Source: a virus. Taken from it: 33,348 nucleotides of DNA. Made by a program: the position numbers and the translations under genes. The notes below the pieces were generated by a model, which was not told where the DNA came from, did no database searches, and was given only the letters and a program-made list of their open reading frames with translations. Shown here in pieces: positions 8,320-15,475 of this stretch. The stretch covers positions 1-33,348 of IMG/VR virus record IMGVR_UViG_3300028025_002231. One strand, given 5' to 3'. The first letter of the stretch is position 1; every line of letters starts with the position of its first letter.

Positions 8320-8727
8320 ATGGCTCTCCCTAATGGCGCAGGTGGTTATCAAGTCGGCGACGGTAACCTGACCGAGGCACAACTCACCGTACAAACTATT
8401 CCCGCAACCTTGACCGGCGACACTACGTTGACCGCTGCTCAAGTGGCTGTTGGCCTGGTTGTGTGCAACAAAGGCAGCGATGCCACGCTGACCGTGACGC
8501 TGCCCACCGCAGCGTTGCTCGACGCGGCTGTCCCCAGCGCAAAGGTTAACTCCGCTTTTGAGCTGACCATTTGCAACAACAACAACACCGGATCATCGTC
8601 TACCGTTCCTGTCACCACGGGCACTGGTATCACGATCTTCGGCTCGGTGACCGTCCCACGCTTCGGTGCCCACACCTACCGCTTCGTGCGTACTGGCGAA
8701 GCAGCTTACTCGGCGTTCTTGATATAA
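8320..8727 (+). CDS. Small beta-rich head protein (decoration candidate)
   Basis: 135 residues with a good ribosome site (TGAAAGGA). The sequence is rich in Thr, Val, Ala and Gly with few charged residues and several amphipathic beta strands (ATLTVTLPTAALL, SAFELTICNNN, TIFGSVTVPRFG, HTYRFVRTG). No enzyme motif is visible. Its place directly after the coat gene, and the terminator-like hairpins on both sides, suggest an abundant virion protein such as a capsid decoration protein. Family not recognised; the role is inferred from context. Confidence 0.75.
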   Translation: MALPNGAGGYQVGDGNLTEAQLTVQTIPATLTGDTTLTAAQVAVGLVVCNKGSDATLTVTLPTAALLDAAVPSAKVNSAFELTICNNNNTGSSSTVPVTTGTGITIFGSVTVPRFGAHTYRFVRTGEAAYSAFLI

Positions 8728-8732
8728 ATAAT

Positions 8733-8754
8733 GGGGGCTCCGGCCCCCGTTTTT
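8733..8754 (+). terminator. Rho-independent terminator (hairpin copy 2)
   Basis: GGGGGC (8733-8738), loop TCCG, GCCCCC (8743-8748), followed by GTTTTT. This is the best terminator of the three copies because a T-run directly follows the stem. It lies between the two small structural genes. Confidence 0.8.
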
Positions 8755-8766
8755 AAAGGATAAAAC

Positions 8767-9249
8767 ATGCCTAATACCAAGCCTGTAGGCGTCGCGTTTA
8801 GCGACCCTGAATTGACTTCTGGCACCACTGTAAGTGGTGCAGTAATTGACGGCAGCGCAATCGGTGCAACAACGCCATCAACCGTGGTCGGCACTACTGT
8901 TTACGCTACAACCGAAATCGGCTACACCGCCGCCGCACAAGGTACTGTGACGCAGGCAACCAGCAAATCTACGGCGGTTACGCTGGACAAGTCTGCTGGC
9001 CGCATCACAATGAACAACGCATCGTTGGCAACCGCTACCAATGCGACGTTCGTTTTGAACAACAGCACCATTAGCGCCAACGACGCGGTGATTTTGACCA
9101 TTTCTGGTGGGCAAGCTACTCCTGGCTCATACAACGTATTTGCCAATGCTTTGTCTGCTGGTCAAGTCAGCATTACCTTACGCAACATTTCGGGCGGTTC
9201 ACTGTCTGAGGCCGTAGTGATCAACTTTGCTGTGATCCACGTACTGTAA
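8767..9249 (+). CDS. Beta-rich virion protein, fibre/decoration type
   Basis: 160 residues. The C-terminal 100 residues follow a pattern I recognise from many phage structural proteins: GTVTQATSKSTAVTLDKSAG, then ITMNNASLA, a TFVLNNSTI strand, and a closing NISGGSLSEAVVINFAVI. It is a small all-beta domain found at the ends of head or tail fibres. The N-terminal 50 residues are Ser/Thr/Gly-rich and may attach it to the capsid. The ribosome site is AAAGGA. It is transcribed with the coat genes and flanked by hairpins on both sides. The exact location in the virion is not known. Confidence 0.75.
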   Translation: MPNTKPVGVAFSDPELTSGTTVSGAVIDGSAIGATTPSTVVGTTVYATTEIGYTAAAQGTVTQATSKSTAVTLDKSAGRITMNNASLATATNATFVLNNSTISANDAVILTISGGQATPGSYNVFANALSAGQVSITLRNISGGSLSEAVVINFAVIHVL

Positions 9250-9257
9250 AACCGAAT

Positions 9258-9277
9258 GGGGGCTTCGGCCCCCGTTT
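9258..9277 (+). terminator. UUCG hairpin (hairpin copy 3)
   Basis: GGGGGC (9258-9263), loop TTCG, GCCCCC (9268-9273), then GTTTC. It has the same core as copies 1 and 2 and sits nine bases before the ATG of the next small gene. The T-run is short, so termination is probably partial. Confidence 0.6.
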
Positions 9278-9285
9278 CTACACAC

Positions 9286-9477
9286 ATGGCAGCAATCTAT
9301 CTCACCCACCCCATCCACGGGGCCAAAGTCGCTACGATGGACCTAGAGGCCGAGTCGGATGTTCAAAATGGCTGGTCGCGGTACAATCCCGAGCCAGCGG
9401 CTGAAGAAGCCAGCCCCGAGCCTGTAGCACGGCGCGGCCGGCGCAGCAAAGTCGAGACACCCGACGAAGGAGAGTAA
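9286..9477 (+). CDS. 63-aa hypothetical protein, basic tail
   Basis: 63 residues, starting at 9286 rather than at the ATG at 9256, which lies inside the hairpin. No clear ribosome site is present at either. The N-terminal half (IYLTHPIHGAKVATMDLEA, then NGWSRY) is a compact, recurrent small-phage-protein pattern found next to the tail adaptor gene. The second half is an Ala/Pro/Glu linker with a basic patch ARRGRRSK. It ends one base before the next gene. Possible head-tail joining or DNA-contacting role; not demonstrated. Confidence 0.65.
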   Translation: MAAIYLTHPIHGAKVATMDLEAESDVQNGWSRYNPEPAAEEASPEPVARRGRRSKVETPDEGE

Positions 9478-9478
9478 G

Positions 9479-10210
9479 ATGGCGACCTACACCGCAGGCG
9501 AACAGATTAACCGGGCGTTGCGGCTGCTAGGCGTCTTAGCCGAGGGCGAAACGCCATCGGCCTCAGTGTCTCAGGACTCCCTGATGGCGCTAAATCAGAT
9601 GATCGACTCGTGGAACACCGAGCGGTTGGCTGTCTTTGCCACCATCGACCAGATTTGCAATTGGCCGGTCGGCGCAATCAACGCAACCCTTGGCCCCAGC
9701 GGCTCGCTGGTGCGGCTCAACGGCACTGCTGTACGCCCGATTCTGGTGGACGACGCCACCTACTTCAAAGACCCCGGCACTGGCGTGTCGTACGGCATTA
9801 AGCTGATCAACCAGCAGCAGTACGACGGCATCGCGGTCAAGACCGTGACCTCGACGTACCCGCAGGTGATGTTCGTCAACAACACCTACCCGGACTTCGA
9901 CATTTACATCTACCCGCGCCCGACGCGGCTGCTGGAGTTCCACTTCATCAGCGTCCAGGAACTGACGCAGCCGGCCAATCTGTCCACCCAGATTTTGTTC
10001 CCGCCAGGCTACCTGCGGGCGTTTACCTACAACTTGGCCTGCGAGATCGCGCCAGAGTTCGGCGTTGAGCCCAGCCCCCAGGTGCAGCGCATTGCGATGT
10101 ACAGCAAGCGCAACCTCAAGCGCATCAACAATCCGGACGATGTGATGTCGATGCCGTACTCGCTGATCGCCACGCGGCAGCGCTTTAACGTGTACACGTC
10201 GAACTATTGA
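9479..10210 (+). CDS. Head-to-tail adaptor, P22 gp4-like
   Basis: 243 residues. It opens with TAGEQINRALRLLGVLAEGE, followed by SLMALNQMIDSWNTERL, the helical N-terminus typical of P22 tail accessory factor gp4, which binds under the portal and closes the packaged head. The middle is a beta-rich domain with YPDFDIYIYPRP. The C-terminal helix contains the LACEIAPEFGV-type segment of the family. It is longer than P22 gp4 (about 166 residues), as in many environmental relatives. AAGGAGAG lies just upstream of ATG 9479. It is followed immediately by the stop of an antisense HNH gene. Confidence 0.88.
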   Translation: MATYTAGEQINRALRLLGVLAEGETPSASVSQDSLMALNQMIDSWNTERLAVFATIDQICNWPVGAINATLGPSGSLVRLNGTAVRPILVDDATYFKDPGTGVSYGIKLINQQQYDGIAVKTVTSTYPQVMFVNNTYPDFDIYIYPRPTRLLEFHFISVQELTQPANLSTQILFPPGYLRAFTYNLACEIAPEFGVEPSPQVQRIAMYSKRNLKRINNPDDVMSMPYSLIATRQRFNVYTSNY

Positions 10211-10693
10211 TTAGATGGTGCAGGTGGAATGATACAGCCGCTTAAGCTCCAAGTATCTTTGATGCGCCTGCTCGGGCGTGTCAAAGCCGCTTTCGCGGAT
10301 GCGTTCGCCGTTTGCCATAATCTGCACTCTCCATTTTCCTTGGTGGGCGCTGACACCAAGGAACCCCGCTTTGTTGGCTTTGGTTGGGTGCCTCATGTTT
10401 TGCAAATTGCCAAAACGAGAAACTTCTCGAAGATTGCTGAACTTGTTGTTTTGTTTGTTTCCATCTCGGTGATCTATGTGAAACGATGGAAAAGCGCCGG
10501 TCATGTACAGCCATGCAAGTCTGTGCGCCAGCCGTTTTTGGTTATTGATGGCAATTGCCCAATACCCCGTGTTGGTCGGGCTACCGGCACGTTTACCGAT
10601 AAGATCGGGGCGGCGATGATGTTTTTTCCAGACAAAATTGCCAGTCTCTGGGTTGTAGTCAAGAATGGATTGGATATGGTCAGCGGTAATCAT
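10211..10693 (-). CDS. HNH homing endonuclease with AP2-type domain
   Basis: 160 residues from ATG 10693; an upstream in-frame extension would overlap the start of the next structural gene. The first half has HRLAWLYMTGAFPSFHIDHR followed by DGNKQNNKFSNLREVS, the HNH_3 signature. The metal/catalytic His lies in the HIDHRDGN block and the downstream Asn residues complete the fold. The second half (GFLGVSAHQGKWRVQIMANG, then FDTPEQAHQRYLELK) is an AP2-like DNA-binding domain. This domain pair is typical of free-standing phage homing endonucleases that spread between genomes. It is antisense to the late operon and fills the gap between the gp4- and gp10-like genes exactly. The region is visibly less G+C-rich than its neighbours. 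Confidence 0.9.
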   Translation of the reverse strand: MITADHIQSILDYNPETGNFVWKKHHRRPDLIGKRAGSPTNTGYWAIAINNQKRLAHRLAWLYMTGAFPSFHIDHRDGNKQNNKFSNLREVSRFGNLQNMRHPTKANKAGFLGVSAHQGKWRVQIMANGERIRESGFDTPEQAHQRYLELKRLYHSTCTI

Positions 10694-10722
10694 GACTTTG
10701 AGTTTACCATGAAAGCGGCCAA

Positions 10723-12162
10723 ATGAAAAGCCCCATACTTGGATCAAGTTATGTTGCTCGGTCGGTAAACGCTGCTGACAACAGACTTGTCAACTTGTTT
10801 CCGGAAATTGTTCCGGAGGCGGGCAAGGAGCCGGCGTTTCTGAATCGCGCCCCCGGCCTGCAACTGCTCAACACCGTCGGCACCGGCCCGATCCGTGGCC
10901 TGTGGGCCTTCTCGCCGCAGGACGGCACTGGCTTCGTGGTGTCGGGCACACAACTCTACAAGATCAACAACAGCTACGCGGCTACGCTCATCGGCACCGT
11001 GGCCGGCACTGGCCCGGTCAGCATGGCCGACAACGGCACCCAGTTGTTCATCGCGGCCAATGGCCCGAGCTACATCTACAACAACACGACTAACGCCTTT
11101 GGGGCCATCACCGACCCGGACTTCCCCGGCGCGGTGACCGTGTGCTATCTGGACGGCTACTTCGTCTTCAACGAGCCGAACAGCCAGAAGATGTGGATCA
11201 CGCAGCTTCTGGACGGCACGTCGATTGACCCGCTGGAGTTTGCCAGCACCGAGGGTTCACCTGACGGTTTGGTGGCCGTGGCGTCCAATTTCCGCGAAGT
11301 CTGGGCCTTTGGCACCAACTCGATTGAAGTCTGGTACGACTCTGGCGCAACCGACTTCCCGCTCCAGCGCATCCAAGGTGCGTTCAACGAGTTGGGCTGC
11401 GCTGCCCCGTTCTCGGTTGCCAAGATGGACAACGGCCTGTTCTGGCTCGGGCGTGACCGCCGGGGCCAAGGCATGGTCTACCGCGCCAACGGCTACACCG
11501 GCCAGCGCATCAGCACCCACGCTGTCGAGTGGCAGATCCAGCAGTACAGCGACTTGACGGACGCCGTCGCGTACACCTACCAGCAAGACGGTCACAGCTT
11601 CTATGTGCTGATCTTCCCCACGGCCAACACGACCTGGGTGTACGACATCGCCACCCAAGCCTGGCATGAGCGGGCTGGCTGGAACAACGGCGAGTTCACC
11701 CGGCACCGCAGCAACTGCCAGATGGCGTTCAACAACAAGGTGGTCGTCGGCGACTACGAGAACGGCAACATCTACGCCTTTGATCTGGAAGACTACTCGG
11801 ACAACGGCAGCATCCAGAAGTGGCTGCGGTCGTGGCGGGCGCTGCCCACTGGCGCCAACAACCTCAAGCGCACCGCGCAGCACAGCCTGCAACTCGACAT
11901 TGAGGCCGGCACTGGCTTGAACTTGGGCCAAGGCAGCGACCCCGAGGTCATGCTGCGCTGGTCAGACGATGGTGGTCACACATGGTCCAACGAGCACTGG
12001 GCAAAGATTGGCAAGATCGGCGAGTACTACCGCCGGGTATTCTGGCGGCGCATGGGCATGACCCTGAAGCTGCGCGACCGCGTTTATGAGCTATCGGGCA
12101 CCGACCCCGTGAAGATCAGCATCATGGGCGCAGAGTTGATTCTGAGTCCAACGAATGCTTAG
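10723..12162 (+). CDS. Packaged-DNA stabilisation protein, P22 gp10-like
   Basis: 479 residues, the usual length for P22 gp10 (472), the tail hub that seals the portal and to which fibres attach. It begins with SSYVARSVNAADNRLVNLFP, followed by NRAPGLQLL, the family's N-terminal signature. The body is a series of beta-propeller-like repeats with Gly/Thr/Tyr turns (VVSGTQLYKI, LFIAANGPSYIYN, VWAFGTNSIEVWYDSG). The C-terminal part has HWAKIGKIGEYYRRVFWRRMG. The start ATG 10723 has only a weak ribosome site and sits next to the HNH insertion. It overlaps the next gene by eight bases. Confidence 0.92.
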   Translation: MKSPILGSSYVARSVNAADNRLVNLFPEIVPEAGKEPAFLNRAPGLQLLNTVGTGPIRGLWAFSPQDGTGFVVSGTQLYKINNSYAATLIGTVAGTGPVSMADNGTQLFIAANGPSYIYNNTTNAFGAITDPDFPGAVTVCYLDGYFVFNEPNSQKMWITQLLDGTSIDPLEFASTEGSPDGLVAVASNFREVWAFGTNSIEVWYDSGATDFPLQRIQGAFNELGCAAPFSVAKMDNGLFWLGRDRRGQGMVYRANGYTGQRISTHAVEWQIQQYSDLTDAVAYTYQQDGHSFYVLIFPTANTTWVYDIATQAWHERAGWNNGEFTRHRSNCQMAFNNKVVVGDYENGNIYAFDLEDYSDNGSIQKWLRSWRALPTGANNLKRTAQHSLQLDIEAGTGLNLGQGSDPEVMLRWSDDGGHTWSNEHWAKIGKIGEYYRRVFWRRMGMTLKLRDRVYELSGTDPVKISIMGAELILSPTNA

Positions 12163-12865
12163 CCCAACCACGCCAATCATTACGCCCCCACGGGTGCCGC
12201 TAGTTGACCCTCGCACGGGGCTGATCAGCCGGGCTTGGTACTTGTTTTTCCTGTCGCTCAACAACGCGGCCACGGCGATCATTGACGACTCGGGCATTAC
12301 GTTCAGCGCCGAGTCAACGATTGCGTCTGTTGAAGCAGAACTGCAAACGCTGGCGCAGTTTGCGGAGACGCTGCCGCCCGCACTTGACTTGAGCGATGAG
12401 TTGGTCAAGTTGATCGACGCAGCGACGTTGGCAGACTGCTGCTCGGCGTTGGTGTCGCAGGTTGCCGAGTTGCAAAAGCAGATTGACGCGCTGCAAGTTC
12501 AGCCCATCGTTGATGCCGGCGCGATCAATGCAGCGATTGCTGCGCTGTCCAGCGCCCCGGCAACGTACACCGCCGACTTCTCGGTGGCCGCTACGAATGT
12601 CTGGATTATCAACAACAAGTCCGGGTCATCCTGCACCGCGACGCTGCCAACGGCCAGCATCAGCGCCGGGCGAGTGCTGTACTTTCAGAACTACCAAGCT
12701 CAGACGCTGGTGTCAGCGTCGAGCAACGTGGTGCCTCTGGCTGGCGGTGCGGCCACCACGGCGATCTTGGAGGCCGTAGCTGGGGCAAACGCCACCTTGG
12801 TTTCCGATGGAACAAGTTGGATAATGACGCAATACTCGTCTAACAACTCTTTGCAATTGGAGTAA
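12155..12865 (+). CDS. Needle-position virion protein (coiled coil plus beta domain)
   Basis: 236 residues. In P22 this slot between gp10 and the injection genes holds the tail needle gp26. Here the first 30 residues contain VDPRTGLISRAWYLFFLSLN, which is comparable in hydrophobicity and layout to the needle tip that plugs the hub. Residues about 55-125 are Leu/Ala-rich heptad-like helices (SVEAELQTLAQFAE, SQVAELQKQIDALQ), and the last 110 residues form a small Thr/Ser/Ala-rich beta knob. The order of short anchor, coiled coil and globular knob is that of a needle or short fibre. Homology to gp26 cannot be shown by eye. Confidence 0.75.
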   Translation: MLSPTTPIITPPRVPLVDPRTGLISRAWYLFFLSLNNAATAIIDDSGITFSAESTIASVEAELQTLAQFAETLPPALDLSDELVKLIDAATLADCCSALVSQVAELQKQIDALQVQPIVDAGAINAAIAALSSAPATYTADFSVAATNVWIINNKSGSSCTATLPTASISAGRVLYFQNYQAQTLVSASSNVVPLAGGAATTAILEAVAGANATLVSDGTSWIMTQYSSNNSLQLE

Positions 12866-12868
12866 GCC

Positions 12869-13204
12869 ATGACCGTTTCAGTCAAAGTCCTCGTTCCGGC
12901 CAAAACGGTCGAGAACACTCAAACCACCCAGTACACCGCAACTGGCGTGACGACCATCATCGACAAGTTCACCGCGACAAACTACAGCGCCAGCGCTGCG
13001 ACAATCAGCGTCAACCTCGTCACGGCGGCTGGCTCGGCGGGCAATCAGAACTTGATCACCAAGACCAAGACCTTGCAGGCGTCCGAGGTTTACACCTTCC
13101 CCGAACTGGTGGGCCAGGTGCTTGGCATCGGCGACTTCATCAGTACAATCGCTGGAACTGCCAGCGCCATCAACATGCGCGTCAGCGGGCGCGAAGTGAC
13201 GTAA
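12869..13204 (+). CDS. Hypothetical beta-sandwich virion protein
   Basis: 111 residues with a weak ribosome site (GGAGTAAGCC). The sequence alternates Thr/Ser/Ala/Val strands (VSVKVLVPAKTV, TTIIDKFTATNYS, ATISVNLVTAAG) with a short helical segment VGQVLGIGDFISTI, and ends IMRVSGREVT-like. It looks like a small Ig-like structural protein that associates with the preceding needle/fibre protein. No enzyme motif is present. Function unknown to me. Confidence 0.7.
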   Translation: MTVSVKVLVPAKTVENTQTTQYTATGVTTIIDKFTATNYSASAATISVNLVTAAGSAGNQNLITKTKTLQASEVYTFPELVGQVLGIGDFISTIAGTASAINMRVSGREVT

Positions 13205-13215
13205 GGAGAACGGCT

Positions 13216-14019
13216 ATGGGCTGGGGTCAAATAATTGGTGCTGGTGCAGGCTTTCTTTTAGGCGGCCCTGCCGGCATGGCGATAGGAGCATCGCTTGGTG
13301 GCGCGGCTGAAGAAGCCACCGGAGGAGGCGCAACTGGCGCTGCTCGCGACGCTGCCAACGCCGCTAACGCTGGCGCTGCTAATGAACTGGCGCTGCGGCG
13401 TCAAATGTACGAAGAAGGCGTCGCTCGGCAAAAGCCTTTCTACGAGGCTGGTGTTAACGCGCTGCCGGGGTATTTGGCCGGCATCCAACAAGGCGGCGAA
13501 TTGGTGCGCGGGTTTACCCCCGCAGACTACCAGGCTGATCCCGGCTACGCATTTCGCATGTCTGAGGGCATGAAAGGTTTGGAGCGCTCTGCGGCGGCGC
13601 GTGGCGGCCTAATGTCAGGCGCTACTGTCAAAGCGCTGACACGCTACGGCCAAGACGTTGCGTCTCAAGAATTTAGCAATGCTTACAACCGTTTCCGCGA
13701 CACGCAAGGATTGCGTCGTAATGCGCTTGCCGGCGTTGTTGGCTACGGCCCGACTGCGGCTGGCGCTATGACAAGTTCTGGGCAGAACTACGCCGCAGGC
13801 GCTGGGCCTGTAATGTCCGGTCAAGGTGAGACAACGGCTAATGCTTTGTTGGCCGCTCAGCAGGCCCGCTCGTCGGCTTACGGACAAGTTGGTAGCGCAT
13901 TGAGCAAATACCTAAATCCGTCTTCTGCTCAGGCGTCGTTTAGCCAAACAGGTTTAGGTAGCTCTGGTTTTGGCACCGGCCTTGCCTACGGAAACCAAGA
14001 TTACGGCCAATTCTTTTAA
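13216..14019 (+). CDS. DNA injection protein, P22 gp7-like
   Basis: 267 residues with an excellent ribosome site (AAGGAGA). The N-terminus is a Gly/Ala-rich hydrophobic segment (GAGAGFLLGGPAGMAIG) of the kind used to enter the cell envelope. The core has the hallmark YQADPGYAFRMSEGMKGLER followed by SAAARGGLMSGATVKAL and YGQDVASQEFSNAYNRF, which I recognise from P22-type DNA transfer proteins of the gp7 class. The C-terminus is Gly/Ser-rich. Such proteins are packed in the head and leave ahead of the DNA to form a channel across the periplasm. Confidence 0.85.
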   Translation: MGWGQIIGAGAGFLLGGPAGMAIGASLGGAAEEATGGGATGAARDAANAANAGAANELALRRQMYEEGVARQKPFYEAGVNALPGYLAGIQQGGELVRGFTPADYQADPGYAFRMSEGMKGLERSAAARGGLMSGATVKALTRYGQDVASQEFSNAYNRFRDTQGLRRNALAGVVGYGPTAAGAMTSSGQNYAAGAGPVMSGQGETTANALLAAQQARSSAYGQVGSALSKYLNPSSAQASFSQTGLGSSGFGTGLAYGNQDYGQFF

Positions 14020-14029
14020 GGGCTGAACT

Positions 14030-15475
14030 ATGCCAGTCAATTTCAACGTCTTACGCCGCGAAGGCCCGATGAACCTTTATGAAGGGTTTGAGCAAGGGCA
14101 GCAAATGGTTGCCCAAAACGCGTTGGCGCAACAGAAGATGGCACAAGAGCGGGAAATGAACGCGCTGAACCGGCAAAAGATGCAAGTTGAGATGGAGTCT
14201 GCTCGACTTGGGCAGGAGCGCACCCGCGCTGAAATGGCTGCGGCGGAGGAAAACCGCGTCCGCGCCCGCCGCGCTGAACGCGTCGGTATGTTCCGCGACC
14301 GTTTGCTGCGTGCATCTACGCCAGAAGCGGCGCGTGAAATTGTAAAAATGCAGTACGCTGACCCTGATCTTGCGCCCGTGCTGTCGCAAGCCGGCACGAT
14401 TGACCAAGCGCTTGCAGAAGTGCCTGACGATCCCGTGCAGTTCCAGACGTATCGTCAGCAAGAAGCAATGGGCATGAGCGAGTGGATGAAGTCGCAACTA
14501 CCCAAGACAGTCGGCAACGCAATCTATCTGCCTAGCGAAAACCGATTTGTCACGCCACCCGCGCCGCCAAGAGAGCCAATCAAGCCTGCTGAAATTGCAT
14601 TGCTGGAGTCTCTTGGACTTGAGCCTACACTCGAAAATCTTGCAAGGCTCAAACAAGCGCAGACCGCGCCTGCACAGCCCCGCGCTCCGGGCGCGCCTGT
14701 TGCAGTTATAGGCCCCAACGGTCGGCCAGTTTATGTAACTCCCGAGCAAGCAATTGGCCAATCGCCTGTGCGCCCTGCGTCAGCAGCAACAGGCGGCGAG
14801 TCTCGCGCAAAAGCGCCGGCTGGGTATCGCTACACACCTACCGGCGATCTTGAGCCTATCCCTGGCGGACCGGCCTCGCCGGGGCTGACGCCAAAAGACA
14901 TCCAGAAACGCGAAGCGGCGTTTCCGCAGGCTAAACAAGCTGTTAGCACGGTTCGCAATACCATGTCGGTTATTAGACAAACTATTGACCGGCTGCTGGA
15001 AAATGAAGCCGGGCTAAACGGGGTTACTGGTTTGATTGGGGGTATTACCCCCGGCATAACCGATGCTGCACGGCAAGCCGTGGCTGATCTTGATCAGCTA
15101 AAAAATCTTGCGTTTATACAAGGGATCACAGAACTTCGGAATGCGTCTAAAACCGGCGCAGGCGTGGGTAACGTGTCTAACAAAGAAGGCGACAGGTTTG
15201 AGAACTTAAAAGCCTCGCTGGCGCGCTCACAATCGTTAGACAGCATGAAAAATGCTTTGAAACGGCTAAGAGATCAAGCCGACATCACAGACACTACCAT
15301 TCAAGATGCGTTTGATGAAACGTATGAGTACCGCACGCAACGCGGCGCTGGTGGTGGGGCACCTGCTGCTGCAAAGCAGCTTTCGCCCCAAGACAAACAA
15401 GCGTTAGACTGGGCAAACAGCAATCCAAAAGATCCTCGGGCAGCGCAAATCAAGGCACGTTTGGGAGTCCAATAA
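14030..15475 (+). CDS. Internal/injection protein, gp20-like position
   Basis: 481 residues, soluble and charged. Residues about 18-85 are a Gln/Glu/Met/Arg-rich coiled coil (EREMNALNRQKMQVEME), followed by a Pro/Ala-rich linker (about 180-290) and a helical C-terminal domain with LDQLKNLAFIQGITELRNAS and RFENLKASLARSQSLDSM. It lies between the gp7-like and the largest injection gene, the place of P22 gp20. Sequence identity with gp20 is not evident by eye, so the assignment is positional. It overlaps the next gene by one base (TAATG). Confidence 0.75.
   Translation: MPVNFNVLRREGPMNLYEGFEQGQQMVAQNALAQQKMAQEREMNALNRQKMQVEMESARLGQERTRAEMAAAEENRVRARRAERVGMFRDRLLRASTPEAAREIVKMQYADPDLAPVLSQAGTIDQALAEVPDDPVQFQTYRQQEAMGMSEWMKSQLPKTVGNAIYLPSENRFVTPPAPPREPIKPAEIALLESLGLEPTLENLARLKQAQTAPAQPRAPGAPVAVIGPNGRPVYVTPEQAIGQSPVRPASAATGGESRAKAPAGYRYTPTGDLEPIPGGPASPGLTPKDIQKREAAFPQAKQAVSTVRNTMSVIRQTIDRLLENEAGLNGVTGLIGGITPGITDAARQAVADLDQLKNLAFIQGITELRNASKTGAGVGNVSNKEGDRFENLKASLARSQSLDSMKNALKRLRDQADITDTTIQDAFDETYEYRTQRGAGGGAPAAAKQLSPQDKQALDWANSNPKDPRAAQIKARLGVQ

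Noticed and set aside
9256-9477. Longer version (73 aa) of the small gene before the tail adaptor
   Set aside because: The start at 9256 lies in the hairpin and adds residues that look like hairpin sequence; 9286 gives a more natural N-terminus.
12155-12865. Firm assignment as P22 gp26 homologue
   Set aside because: Architecture and position fit, but no residue-level similarity strong enough to claim homology by eye.
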